A stretch of 64,000 nucleotides of DNA from Ehretia macrophylla. Its lineage: Eukaryota; Streptophyta; Magnoliopsida; Boraginales; Ehretiaceae. The notes under the pieces are model-generated. The model was not told the DNA's origin, did no database searches, and saw nothing but the letters and a program-made list of their open reading frames with translations. Below, one piece after another: positions 1 to 11,587 of the stretch (within the stretch, counting starts at the first letter, position 1; each line of letters opens with the position of its first letter). The stretch lies in the NCBI GenBank assembly GCA_037974665.1, contig CM075765.1:15309501-15373500 (forward strand). Reading direction: 5' to 3'. The translations under genes were made by a program, and so were the position numbers.

Positions 1-728
1 AAAATGATTTGGCTCAACATTATAGCACATAGAGCTTCGATGCTACTACAACTCTTCTCTAACTTGAAGTGCCAGTTTTCTGTGGTAATTCCCGAAGTCA
101 AACTAAAACATGAAATTTAACGCTTTAGATCGAAAACCTCTAAAACACAATTATTTACACTTATGAACTATCAACCGGGTATAGACTTCACAGAAGACAG
201 TCATTAGCATAATCTGATTCTCTGTTTCCTGCCATTCCTAGTCTTTAGTGATTGACTAGGTTACAAAAAAGAGAGCATACAATTTAAAATGCTTAAATTA
301 CATTTCAAATTGTCAAAACTTATATAAGATAATAGCTCACGTATGAGTCAATCCCTATAATATTATAATGTTCTTGTTCATTTAGTCAAGTATTTCATAA
401 AATCATTTTCACGTAACACAAAAATGTGTTACTTTTTCAGCCCCAAAACAATGTCTCCCCAACTGTCTGGGGAGTTGAAACGAAAGTTTCAAACATTAAT
501 CTATCGCTCTCGCCATTAATGACGAGGTTCAACTAGCAAGATGCTACTTGCATGCCAACTTGTTCGTTGTCCAAGTTAGCTGACCAACGTACGACTGGGA
601 AAGAGGACTGGAAATATAAGAATAGATATTTCTTATATACAAAATGGGCCACTTCTATTGATTAAAGGCGAATGGACTAATTACTAGCAATTTGTTCTAG
701 TAGTATAATACCCGCTTTAAATACGAAA
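1..728. repeat. Segmental duplication A, copy 1
   Basis: This stretch is repeated almost base for base at 35291-36026 in the same orientation, starting from the opening motif AAAATGATTTGGCTCAACAT. Differences are scattered substitutions and one- to few-base indels. The left edge is cut by the window, so the true repeat may be longer. Similarity fades after about 728, where both copies carry a short tract resembling the head of a tRNA-derived SINE (TTCTAGTRGTATAATAC). No coding sequence is visible. Confidence 0.9.
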
Positions 729-1875
729 CATCTCAACTTTTCGAAAAAACATACATCCCTCCCATCCACAAAGCCTCAATTCGATTCCCCCTTCTAAGGA
801 TAGGGCATATATTCACATTATCACATATGAATTCGAATACGTATTATTGGTGAAATTAGTGCAAGAAGTGACACTTTTTTTATTTATTCATTTTATATGA
901 CGACCTTATGTAGGATTATAAGAGATCTATTTTATTTTTTTTATTTTTTTATATGACAAGAAATTCATTTTAAGTAGAATTATATGAAATTTACTTTAAA
1001 ATTATAAATTTTATATTATATTAAATTAATATAAGAATAAGTATAAATTTAAATTTCAAATTTTAAACCAAAACAAATTACTAAATGACCACTACATTTG
1101 AGGGTTTAGGGCATCAAAAGTGCCACTTGAGGGTGTTAAAGGCGTATGTGTGACGGAGGAGGATATTCATGTCGGAGATTGACTAGGCATGCTTACTACA
1201 ATTAAAGGTCACATATTAAAATCAAATGAAAAACTAAATTATTATATAAGATGTGGTATCAAATTAGGGCCTTGAATCTTCAGTGGGTTGACAAAAAAAA
1301 AATATTAAAAAAAAAAAACCTTCAGTAGGGCCAATATGAAGCCTGACTTTTTATTTTTCTTTTTATTTTTTATTTTTGTCAATAAGCCTGACTTTTTTGT
1401 TTTGTTTTGTTTTTGGTCAAAAAGTCTGACTTGGTAGTCAATTAGAGAGGAAGTGGGATCACATATGTGTGAAGTTTATCTTATGTGAGAGAACTGATAT
1501 TAGTCTGAAATGATTAAATAGTAATTTAAAAAAAATTTCTATCAGTCTGGACTGTCATCAGTCTATTAAAGAAAAAATGTGTCAATATATGCGTGAAACC
1601 CATCCCATGTAAGAAGACTGATATTAATTTGAACTGATTAAATAGTAACCCAATCACTTAAATGTAAATGTGACCTTTTTGCCTTTGGGGGTCCTATGGT
1701 TGGTCCCCAAGTGGCAGTAGCTAAACGGAAGCCAAAAAATATGAAAGACCAGACCGCGTAAAAGTCAGGCAGGTGCATTTGGGGAAGGTAAGGATTGACT
1801 TGCGAATCTTCTTTCCTTTGCCTTTACTTTGTAGGCCTGGCCAAATATGAGAACATTTCAGAAAGGAGAATCAAG
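729..1875. other. Intergenic, AT-rich, no gene seen
   Basis: I see no gene here. A partial direct repeat of roughly 60 bp occurs at about 1466-1530 and again at about 1590-1655, sharing the core ACTGATATTARTYTGAA and ending in GATTAAATAGTAA. The rest is AT-rich with A and T runs. Confidence 0.5.
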
Positions 1876-1888
1876 TAAAGACTCGCCA

Positions 1889-1938
1889 GGAGTCGCCTGA
1901 GAGATTCGAACTCTCTGGAAAACCTATTGCGCATGAGG
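1889..1938 (-). pseudogene. 3' half of a tRNA-Ser-like sequence
   Basis: On the minus strand the sequence reads through a variable-arm-like stretch into GAGAGTTCGAATCTCTC, which forms a perfect T-arm and T-loop, followed by AGGCGAC, an acceptor 3' strand. This matches the 3' half of plant nuclear tRNA-Ser(GCU), which ends GAGTTCGAATCTCTCAAGCGAC. The 5' half and the anticodon arm are absent; instead there is an A run on the plus strand just beyond 1940. It is therefore a truncated tRNA relic or part of a SINE, not a working tRNA gene. Confidence 0.5.
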
Positions 1939-1945
1939 ATTTAAA

Positions 1946-4024
1946 AAAAAAAAAAAAAAATACACATTTTAAAATGATCACTTCATAACTTTGGATTTTG
2001 TGTGCTTTGATTCATTGAGTTGTTTGAACAGATTTAATAGTTGTATGTAAAGGTCCAATAGATGCCCACGTAAGTTCAATAGACGTTTTGATAGATCCAA
2101 TAACCGTTCGGACAAGTCCATTAACTATTTTAGCACAAGTCAATTTTGTAAGAAACAAGCTTGACCTCTCTTCAAGTATATTCTGTATTCCAATCAAACG
2201 AATGGCTGTTTTCCTTTACATTGCTTTGGATCACGTTCAACAAATAGTAGTGGCAAAAAAATTAATGAATCACAAAGGCAAAAAGGATATATACTCTCCC
2301 CTTTGGAGTTTATATGTCATGGTTTTATTTTTTTTGGTTCAAATGGACATGAAACTATAGAATTTTATCACTTGTACATTCCCATAAAAATAATTTTTTT
2401 TCATTATAATTTACAGTATATGAAAATTGCAAAAATCAACAAAAAATAAAATTATAAACAAAGCTAACCAAAACGGTGAGTAGAAAGACACCCCCACCCC
2501 CACACCCAAAAAAAATAGTAAAAGAAAAAAACAAGGGAAGAATATATAGTATATAAACATTTGATGTTTGAAACTTTGTAATTTAACCCAACAATATATC
2601 TTGATATAAATTGAATAGAAAAAAAAAATCACAAGTTCACACGAACAAACACAAATTAAGATCTTCCAATTAGATTAAAATAAGACTATAATAGTAACTT
2701 TTTTCTTAAAATAAGAGAACTTCATATTAACAAAGTAGGAAAAATTTAAAAATAAACAATGCAACCACAGTTACAAGGACATAGGTCTCTATGCTCAGTG
2801 GATCTAGCCTTCAGAAGGACTATATGGTACTAAGGTCATATATTAGCCTCCCAAGCAAAAATAGCAAGCCCAAAACATACCCAAAGTAGCGCTTTTACCT
2901 ACATGGCCCAAAATGGTCCATTTAGCATGTGAAAGGGAAAATTGTGAACTTTGTCATCCAACAAACTATATAAATTGGGAAAGAAATCAGCAACTATACA
3001 AGAATATAGGAATAAATCTCAAAATTTCTGTATATCTTTTAACTTGTTATACGTATTTAATAGCTTATATATATATATATAAGCTATTAAATACGTATAA
3101 CAAGTTTCAAATCGTCCACTAAATTTTTATTTGCTTCAAATCATGTACTGAACTCGGCGTTTTTTTTTTTTGCAAAGTAAAAACTAATGTTTTCAAGGTT
3201 TGCCTTTTGTCCTTTTAAGGTGTTAATGACATATTTACCCTTTATCTATTTACTTTTATTCTTATTGATTTATTTAAAAGAAATACAAAATTTAATAGGT
3301 AATTTAAAATCAAAAGATTTAATAGACAATTTAATTCTTTGTACATATTTAGTGATTTCTAATGTGTTTTACCCTTTATTTTCAGATGCTAAACTGCACC
3401 TCATCAATTTTTATTGAGTGTTATGATTTTATGTATAAAGCACAAACTCGTTAAAAGAAAAGTATACAGCCCAAACTAGTATTAACTTCTCTTTTTCATT
3501 GTTGGCATGAACAAAACCCATCTTGATATTGAAGCCCATTTCACTACCCCTACCACGATTCTATGCCAATTTTTATTTTTGGTCGATATTCTGTACCAAC
3601 CACCAAGTTTACGGCCATTTTTTCGGGTTAGTGACTTGTTCTATTTAAAAGTTTTAAATTTATAATTATATTTTTTATTATAAATATTATTTTGTATTTT
3701 ATTAACTTAAAATACGTGTTGAAATGTATTACTGTATGATAAACTTATAATTTTTGGATAGATATAACAATATAGTCTAGTTTAAAATGAATTATTTATC
3801 TTTCAAAAAAAAAAAACTATTTAAGACCACCAAAAAGTAAAAAGAACGAAAGAAAAAAAAAATTTGAGTAAAATAATAAGGTAGAACGGGCTCGAGGAAC
3901 ATTGTATGAAATAAGAAAAGCAAAAAGAAAATGGAAAAAGAGAAAACAAAAAACAAAAACAAAGAGAGAAAGAGAGAGGAGTGTGCAACAGAAAAACAAG
4001 AAAAATAGCAGAAACTGAAATCAA
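1946..4024. other. Intergenic and 5' flank of the IMPACT-family gene
   Basis: No gene is visible. The sequence is very AT-rich. It holds a 66-bp palindrome (listed separately). From about 3840 to 4000, just before the gene at 4025, it has a purine-rich tract with GAGAGA runs, typical of plant 5' UTRs and core promoters. No clear TATA box could be placed. Confidence 0.5.
3041..3106. repeat. 66-bp perfect palindrome
   Basis: Arms beginning AACTTGTTATACGTATTTAA and ending with the exact reverse complement meet in a TA repeat, so the whole 66 bp is its own reverse complement. It could extrude as a cruciform or be a tiny MITE relic. It lies in AT-rich intergenic DNA about 0.9 kb upstream of the IMPACT-family gene. 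Confidence 0.85.
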
Positions 4025-6207
4025 ATGCAGGTGGCTACTAATAATTTTCTCTCTTCAATACAAACCCTTTTCTCAAAAACCAACACCAAACCTCATTTTC
4101 TAATTATCAGCCCAAAAATCATTAAAAATAGATCAATGGCCACAGCAGCAGCAGCAGCAAGCAGCAGTAGCCGCAGTGGTGGCGCGTTCACCACACTCAA
4201 AGAAAGAGTCACCTTCGAAAAGGAAATTAAGAAGAGCAAATTCATCGCCATTGCTGGCCCCATCTCCGATGAACGCTCCGCCCATTCCTTCCTTGCCGAG
4301 GTCGCTGATTGTTTTCTTCTATTTTTTGTTTTATATTTTGCATTTTTATGGGCTTAATTTTGTTTGAAATCATTGAATTCATGTAGGTTCGTGATCCACG
4401 TGCTACTCATAATTGCTGGGCTTACAAGGTATCGTATCGTATTTTCCATATTTTCCATTTTTTTTTTTTTTTGTTTAATTTTGTAATTTTGTTTCTCTAT
4501 TTTCTGTATGTTCATGCTAATTGCTTATAAAATGTACTTGTTAATAAAAAATTAAAAAATTAAAAAATATTCACCTGTTTTTGGCGGAATTTCACCTTAG
4601 ACCGGTAGCATAATAATCTAATTATTATCTCTAATAACAATATGATGGTGACATAACACGGAGGGCAATGAGCCGCGTTCTTATAAATGGTACAGAAGTT
4701 ATTAGATTATTACAATACCGCGGCTAACTTTAGGGGTTTTGCATTTTACCTATGCTAGAAAAAAAAACAAAAAAAGAAAAATTTATGCCGGTTATTAAGA
4801 GGTGAAAATGGGACTCATTATATTAAATAGGGCTGGGGCTTCTTGACTTTTATCCTATACAATATTGACTTTTCACAAAAATCCGGAACCAGAGAATCAG
4901 CTAAATGAGTATCAAAAGGGCTTCTTTTCTGGAAGAAGAAGTGCAAGTTTCATTTTCTATTGACAACAGTTAGGTTTGCACCGTGATTATCCATCGGTAT
5001 TGATTCATGGAACTAATGGATACCTAATATAAGGGTCAGGAAGCTTTGTAGAAAAACTGATAGTCTGTGAATTTTCCCTTAAACTTGAAACCCCATTTCC
5101 TGTTATTTGAAAGCACGTTTCAATTTTTCAGTCCTATGTTACTGCAAAATGCAGTTGCTTCTTGATTCTAGGTTGGAGATCAGTACAGGAGTAATGATGA
5201 TGGTGAACCATCCGGTACGGCTGGCAAGCCAATACATTCCGCAATTGAATCTTCGGGGATTGATAGAGTTATGGTAGTTGTCATTAGGTATAGCTCTTGC
5301 TTATTGATGTAAAATAATATTTTATTTACCTAATTACTTCTTCTTTTGATTGATAGATTGCATATGCATGCGATACAACAGTTACGTTGTGCATTACAGT
5401 GAACATATTCTAAGACATATACATGCTCTGTAAGTAGATTTTCTTGCTACTTCATGGAAATACTATTCTTAACATCAGGTACTTTGGTGGTATCAAACTC
5501 GGCACTGGTGGTCTAGTTAGGGCTTATGGAGGAGTGGCTGCAGAATGCTTAAGAAATGCCCCAACTTATCTTGTGAAAGCCAAAGTATCACATCACTTGC
5601 TGGACTATTTTCTTTTTCCTATTTATAGGCTTGTTGTAATCGTTGTTCATTCGTCTTTTAACTATAGTCATGATTTGAGCAAATAAATAAATTTAGCTGC
5701 TCCAATTGTAGGTTCCTTTGGGATTGGAGGTTACATTTGATCTTCTGGGGGTTCTGTATCATCAGGTAAGATTATATATTCGCTTTTGACTCATACACCT
5801 TGCTGTTTGTCCGTTAAATGGTGTAGACATTCTTATTGTTCAAGATCAAATTAGGTGTTTGATATTAAAATCTATGTAAAATAGATGCCATTTGACCTGC
5901 CATTTTTTCTCATTATGATTGTGTTGGTTTCTGTTTTGGTTGTTCTATAACTTAATTTCTTGCCTTATGCTAAAATTCTGCTAAATGTATCTCAGGTTTT
6001 TTAGGAAAAGTTGCTCAGTTAATGTACCCTTATATGTCTGACTTGCAGTTACAGATGTTTCAAGTTGAGGATATCAAACAGGATTATGATACTGGAAAAG
6101 ATGGTGTCACAATGGTCACTTTTAAAGTTGATTTTGACCGGGTAGAGAGTTTGGAGGAAGCTATTAAAGTCAATTGTAGCCGAGACATTGTATTCTACAA
6201 GCGCTGA
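4025..6207 (+). CDS. IMPACT/YigZ-family (UPF0029) protein, six exons
   Basis: The exons are 4025-4300, 4387-4428, 5172-5287, 5479-5584, 5712-5765 and 6049-6207. All junctions are GT-AG, and the joined frame of 753 nt gives 250 aa. Visible motifs are KKSKFIAIA near the N terminus, ATHNCWAY, the family hallmark [12 protein letters not shown], and [17 protein letters not shown] of the UPF0029 signature. The last two exons form the C-terminal ferredoxin-like domain ([14 protein letters not shown] onward). Family members in bacteria (YigZ) are about 200 aa. Mammalian IMPACT binds GCN1 and damps GCN2 kinase, but plant members lack the N-terminal RWD domain, so the role here is unproven. A second ATG at 4136 would give 213 aa, closer to the bacterial length; the extra N terminus is basic and Ser-rich and could be an organelle transit peptide. 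The second intron holds a MITE. No second copy lies in the duplicated part of the window. Confidence 0.93.
4582..4750. mobile_element. MITE-like inverted-repeat insertion in intron 2
   Basis: The two ends are imperfect inverted repeats: the left end reads CCGGTAGCATAATAATCTAA and the reverse complement of the right end reads CCGCGGTATTGTAATAATCT. Flanking bases extend the match weakly. It lies wholly inside the 743-bp second intron of the IMPACT-family gene and has no coding capacity. The superfamily is undetermined because target duplications are not clear. Confidence 0.45.
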
Positions 6208-7089
6208 GAAAGGCTAAGGACTCTTGCTGGTGATTGTAGAGGTCAACATGAATGGAGCAAGTTTGAAATGTCTAACCACTTCTGGCTTGCCTTTTCAAGT
6301 AAATCACAATTCCCTTTATGATAATGCCAGATAATGCCTTCATTTTAATAGATCTCACCATCAGAGCTGGATGCATTTCTCATGAATGTATTGTCAGATA
6401 TGCTAAATGCTGAATCTGTTGTTGCTGTCTTCAATTCTATATAAATAATGTACAGATATGCACAAACAGTAACATTCTTTGTTAAATCAATTTTGTTCAC
6501 ATTTTCATTCGAAAGTGACAAGGACTAAAGCTACATATTACTAAACCGTCTGAGATCCTGCAGTGACGGGGGCCTAGGCTAGTGCTCTATTAATTTACTA
6601 TGTTTTGCATAGTACTCGAAACTAGTTTTGAGTCAATTCCAGACACCCGTATTGTGTGTAAACGGTGGATTTGTGGATATTTATGTCTTCAAATGTTCCT
6701 CCTTCCGAGTTTGTTGAAAATATTAATATTGATTGAATCATTATGTATATCAACTGATAGGTATGATGTCTTTTATGCGTCTCTGTATCCTTGAGCATGT
6801 TGAGCACTTTTCACTGGTATAAGACATATCCTTTTACCGTTCATAATAATGAAATACATTGCATCTTGCTGGTATGCAACTGGATTAATTATTAAAACAA
6901 GACCAAGAAACATGATATTTGTCTAAAGAATAGATACACGGCAGCTTCCCTTGAAATGAATCACACACTTCCATTATAATAGCCAATATATCGAAATAAT
7001 TGTCTATTGGCTAAAAACAATAAATTAACTGAAAACTACATCATAAAAATGATATTTTCATGTAAACTGCACATATTGGGGGCCAGTGA
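6208..7089. other. 3' UTR of the IMPACT-family gene and intergenic
   Basis: The stop codon at 6205-6207 is followed by AT-rich sequence with several possible poly(A) signals, for example AATGAAAT near 6848. I see no other gene in this stretch. Confidence 0.4.
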
Positions 7090-7529
7090 TAGATGGAGCT
7101 GGTGAAGGTGGCATTGTCACATGAATGGGTGGAATAGAAGGCATGGCTGATGGGATGGTGGGTAGAGTGGTAGAGGAAGAGAGGTAGAGTCACCTATGGC
7201 ACTGTTGGCATGTTTGGCAATGTTGGATTTGACATAGATGGAAATTGATTGCCTAGGTGCTCCTGAGGATCACGTTTTTCTTTTTCCCAGGAAAGCAGCG
7301 ATGGCAGCAGTGGAGGTTTTGTGAAAGCCATGGCAGTCGGCAGTGGTGGCAACGGCGTCGCTGGCGATGGTGGCAAGGTGGCTATCAGAAGATTCTTCAT
7401 TGCTGGCAATGTTGCCTTAGGCGTAGGTAACGCTTGCTATAGTTGTCGTACTGCCAATGTCATATGGTTGGTAGACATAAATAACACCATAACTAATGAT
7501 AAGAGTAAACGAAGCTTGCAAGCAGCCTT
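7090..7529 (-). pseudogene. Pseudogene of a small secreted proline-rich protein
   Basis: Read on the minus strand from 7529, the frame gives a hydrophobic signal-like segment (LRLLLSLVMVLFMSTNHMTL), then AVRQL, then a Pro-rich tail with PTPKATLP, LPPLPTAM and NPTLPNMPTVP. This aligns with the intact paralogue at 55773-56105, which has the order signal peptide, AARQLLQTS, PMPKATLPPLP, NPTLPTMPSVP. Here the expected start ATG is AAG (7527-7529). The codon after RQL is a stop (7437-7439), where the paralogue has Leu. A second stop follows at 7194-7196. I infer a dead copy of a cell-wall or extracellular proline-rich protein gene. Confidence 0.65.
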
Positions 7530-7539
7530 TTTTATGGAC

Positions 7540-8880
7540 CAATAAAGAAATTGCTTAGCCAGAAATTTGGAATTTCTTGTGAAGAGATGAGAACTTGAAT
7601 GTTCTCTGCTGCGGAGAATTCGATGAATGAGGGAGATTATAGAAAGGTGGACAGTTGATGCCTCTAGATTAGTTAATTTTTTTTTGGGATGGCGAGGAAC
7701 TTGTTTTAGGCAGGAATATGGATCCACCCCATGGTTATAAATTTCATGATACAGCTGTGCGTTTCAACACTCGTTTCAAATTTGTTAATATAATGTTTGG
7801 AATCAATTCATATGGGGAATTTATTTCATTTATAAATGAATTATATAAGTAATTCATTTACAAATGAATTCTCTTGTTTGGAACTGAAAAACAATATTAA
7901 GTCAATTATATTATTTGTAAATTCAAATTGTATTTGGGACACATGTGAAATTGAAATTAATAATTATATTTTACTTCAATACCCTTATTTTATTTAATTC
8001 AAATCAGGCTATTATATAAGTGTTATCTTCTCAATCTATTATTGATTTCTGGTACTTTCATAAAAATTCAAAAGAAAAATTAAAAAACAAAGAAATATTT
8101 TCAAAAAAAGTTAAATATTACAAAATAATCATAATAACTTTAATTTCAACCATAAGTTTAACATGAAAAAATAATTTTAGGTTTAATTAATGCAAATTAT
8201 TCATCCAATTTAACATTACAAAAATAACTATGAACTCGTCCTTTAGTTATAAACGAGGCGAAAAATTTATATAAACAACATATATACACCAATAAATAAT
8301 TAAGACAAATTCACAAATCATAGAAAAGATATTGGAGAAGTCAATCAGAAGGCAAATGAAATAGTAAACTATTGTTAAGTGAGAGTTTGGCCAATATTTA
8401 ATTGGTATGATAATTATTATATGTTATTATCTTAAAAATAAGAAGAAACAACAACATCAACAATATAATAGTACTATAATAATAACAAAAAGAATAATAC
8501 ATAATAGAAAAGATATCGCTAATAAATTTGCAAAAAAAATCAAACGAATACCTAAAAGAGAAGTGAATGAAACAAGTTAATTTGTTTCTCTTTTTGCCGT
8601 CAATTTGGAAGAAGAGAGAAGAGTGGGGAAGAATAGTGAAAAAAAACATTTATTTTTTTTTTCTTTAATCTGAAGGTAAGTTTGTCCTTAAAAGATTAAC
8701 AATCGAATTAGAAAATATAGATTTGCAAATTCTAGCTCTTGGGCTTGGATTTGAGTAAGGCTTGTGCAAATTCAAAAATTGCAACCAAAGCACTACTTGA
8801 CTGGCAAATTAAGAATAAACTGTTGATTTGTTGATTTCCTTGCAAAGAGGCCTGTAATATGGTAATAATTCTACTATATA
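7540..8880. other. Intergenic, AT-rich
   Basis: No gene is visible. Short inverted repeats around AATGAATT occur at 7840-7890. The stretch 7990-8660 is simple AT-rich sequence with A runs. Confidence 0.4.
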
Positions 8881-8885
8881 AGGAA

Positions 8886-9232
8886 TCACTGGCGGAGGCA
8901 CATTAGGGCTAGTGGGGGTTACAGCTACTACTGACCCATTATGTATTTTTTTTTTTAAAATTAGATATCTATGTATTTTTAATTTAAAAAAATTAATTAG
9001 CCCCCACTGAAAAATAAAAGTACTCGTATAATTCAAAAATTATGAATTTTAGTCCCTACTGGCCCATAAAAACTTTAAAATTTATATGTATTTTTTGAAA
9101 AAAAATTAAATATCTATGTATTTTTAATTAAAAAAATTAATTAGCCCCACTGAAAAAAAATACTCATATAATTAAACAATTATGAATTTTAGCCCCCATT
9201 AACAATAATTCCTGGCTCCGCTCCTGTAAAGA
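8886..9232. repeat. Unclassified repeat with internal tandem duplication
   Basis: Two copies of a unit of about 125 bp lie side by side, at roughly 8943-9060 and 9085-9195. They share ATCTATGTATTTTTAAT, AAATTAATTAGCCCC and AATTATGAATTTTAG. The block opens with GGCGGAGGCACATTAGGG and closes with CCTGGCTCCGCTCCTG, which are near-complementary ends. Related wording (GGGGGCTAAATTAA) recurs near 17110 and 19365, so it belongs to a dispersed family. It carries no coding potential. Confidence 0.55.
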
Positions 9233-9285
9233 ATGTTTTAAAAGTGAAGAGATGATATATAACAATATTTCGGTTATATATATAT

Positions 9286-9538
9286 TTGATGAGATATCGT
9301 TAGTTATCTGTGCCACAAGACTGACTAGTTCAGCATTTTTCACATCAAATGTAGAACTGATATTTAATATAATAGAGGTTTAGATGGTCTCAGAAGTTTG
9401 TTTTTCCTCTGATCATTTTTTACGGTAATATATATATCATCTAAACCTCTATTATATTAAATATCAGTTGTACATTTGATGTGAAAAATGCTGAACTAGT
9501 CAGTCTTGTAGCACAGATCACTAACGATATCTCATCAA
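9286..9538. repeat. 253-bp hairpin with 101-bp arms
   Basis: The arm at 9286-9386 and the arm at 9438-9538 are inverted copies with only a few mismatches, separated by a 51-bp loop. Shared words are GACTGACTAGTTCAGCATTT in the left arm and its reverse complement in the right arm. A transcript would fold into a long, nearly perfect hairpin. It may be a MITE, a hairpin locus that yields small RNAs, or an inverted duplication. It lies 160 bp upstream of an ORF with a signal peptide. Confidence 0.85.
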
Positions 9539-9699
9539 ACTCATCGTCTAACGTAACCATATTCCTTTACCTATAGATGCCTCTTGTTCTTGTCATGCAA
9601 ATCTAAGCAATCTTCTCAATTTTAGCTACACACACAACAATTAAGCTTCTTCTCTGGAAAGAGCACCATCTTTTGATCCGTGTCTAAAAAGCATCAGCC

Positions 9700-9888
9700 A
9701 TGGGTATCCCCAAGCAGTGTCTTGTTCTTCTATTCATTGTTACATTGTCATTTCCAGGCCTTACCCCAAGCCAAAGAAGTTTCTGTCAGGAACAGAGATT
9801 CCCATCCACTGTGACACTGATAGCGATTCAGAATTTGAGGTCAGCACTTCTCTTTTGGACGAAAGGGGAAAATAATATAATACGATAA
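9700..9888 (+). CDS. Short ORF with signal peptide, unrecognised
   Basis: The 62-residue frame starts MGIPKQCLVLLFIVTLSFPG, which looks like a cleavable secretion signal: a short polar start, a hydrophobic core and a small-residue end. The rest is not recognised. A GT at 9840 after TTTGAG could be a splice donor, in which case the product would continue into a later exon; the proline-rich fragment at 9999 lies 160 bp downstream, but I could not place a convincing acceptor. The ORF may be the 5' part of a rearranged gene, or chance. Confidence that it is a real gene is low. Confidence 0.25.
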   Translation: MGIPKQCLVLLFIVTLSFPGLTPSQRSFCQEQRFPSTVTLIAIQNLRSALLFWTKGENNIIR

Positions 9889-9998
9889 TGACAAGTTGTA
9901 CTACGACTTGTATTTCTATATTGTACTATAGTTTAGATAAGATAATATCTAGTCTTGTATTATTAAGATAAGCCAATGAAATTTATACGAGCCAAGCA

Positions 9999-10166
9999 AT
10001 GCGCCACCTGTTGCAGACATCGCCAGGAGTTCCTACGCTGCCTAGTATACCACCAACGCCGAAGCCAATGCTGCCTTCATTGCCATCAATGCCAAACCTA
10101 CCCAAGACAACGTTGCCTCCATTGCCAGCCATGCCCAAATTGCCCAAGGCTACTTTGGTCAAATAG
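9999..10166 (+). pseudogene. Truncated proline-rich protein fragment
   Basis: The frame gives HLLQTSPGVPTLPS, PKPMLPSLPSMPNLPK and TTLPPLPAMPKLPKATL before stopping. It matches the mature part of the intact paralogue at 55773-56105 (RQLLQTS, PMPKATLPPLP). The signal peptide that should precede HLLQTS is missing, and the C-terminal half is replaced by a Mutator-like insertion that begins within the last codons. It is probably a gene remnant cut by the element at 10157-11348. Confidence 0.6.
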
Positions 10167-11348
10167 TCCCTATTATTTATATGATTGGGACGTTTAGTTC
10201 CTATTGTTTCAGAGGTCACACTATTAATCTCCATTATTTTTAAATGTTCCACGATTAGTCCCCAATATTTTTAAAAGTATCTTTACTAGTCTTTACCGTT
10301 AAATTTCTGTAAAAAATTGACAGAAAATTGTCATGTGCGAGTCACATGACAAACTTTTGAGGGGCAAAATAGTCAAGTTAATAAATGTTTGAAAAGTATG
10401 AGAATTAGTCCCAGTGTTTGTAAAAAAATAAGTATACTAGTCCTTCACTTCAATATTTGATCAAAAAATTGAAAAATAAATTAAAAAGTGCAAGTTTAAA
10501 CTGGAAAAAAAATCTGACCAAATAAAAATGGAAAAATTTGTATATATCCATTTTTAATGGAGAAAAATAAGAAAAAAATGCAATTTTTTTTTTCATTATT
10601 GCACTTTAAATTGAAAAAATATGTTCCTAAACCAAAAATTAAAAAAAAAATTGTATATACCCATTTTTTAACAGGAATCATTAGAATGCAGTTTTTTTAA
10701 TTTATTTTTATGTCGTTAATTCAAATTGAAAAAATATATTCCTCAACCAAAAAAAAGGAAATATTTGCATACCATCCATTACCCAGCAAAAACCATAATT
10801 ATCCAAAACTAATTTATGTACTAATTTAAAAAGTTGTTCTTGGAAATAACATCAAGGGCACCAAGCTTAATAAAATGGGTGCATTATCCAAGCAAACCCG
10901 TCGAACAAAATCCATCTATAGCAAGAAGGGGTCTGGAGTTCTTTTACTGCATTAGCCGTCGAACAAGAAGGATTCGCCGCTATTGATACCCGAAGTGATG
11001 TTGTCGCCGCTATGGAGTATTTTGTCTTGATTTGGGGATTAAGGTTCGGGAATGAAAGCTATATTAGTCTTAGGCATGTTTGAAATTTTATTTAAAATAT
11101 AAGGGCATCAGGGCCATTTGATGTTCATGCATGGTTTTTAATTAAATAAGAAGGTTATAATTGTCATTTAAACCCGCACAACACACGAAAATTTAACGGT
11201 AGTGACTAATGAAGATACTTTTAAAAATATTGGGGACTAATCGTGAGACATTTAAAAACAATAGGAACTAATAGTGTGACATCTAAAACAATAAAGACTA
11301 AACGTCCCAATCATGTAAATAATGGGGACTATTTGTAAGATTTGCCCC
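10157..11348. mobile_element. Mutator-like foldback element, about 1.2 kb
   Basis: Long inverted ends of about 160 bp face each other. The left side (10157-10315) carries AAATAGTCCCTATTATTTA, ATGATTGGGACGTTTAGT and AACGGTAAAGACTAG-type words in inverted relation to the right side (11190-11348), which ends GGGGACTATTTGTAAGATTT. The repeated GTCCCTATT wording is typical of plant Mutator-like nonautonomous elements. The interior (about 10320-11180) has A-rich tandem-like units and a less AT-rich stretch at 10880-11050 that might be captured sequence. No transposase is visible. The left end lies in the proline-rich fragment. Confidence 0.65.
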
Positions 11349-11587
11349 AAAAATATTTATAGATACATGGGGCATTCGAGTAATTCCAAAAAATTGGGTT
11401 GTAGATTTACCCATAGATTCATGGGACTATCTGGCTTTTACTCTTTGGTTAATTTATCAAATATGTCACATAATTATGAGAGAGAAGGATACTAGTTTTA
11501 TACTCTTGAACTTCACATAGATGCTAAGTGCAAGTGAAAGAAATGTATTAATCAAACAAGTCAAAAAACTCAACCTGAAAAAAAAAA

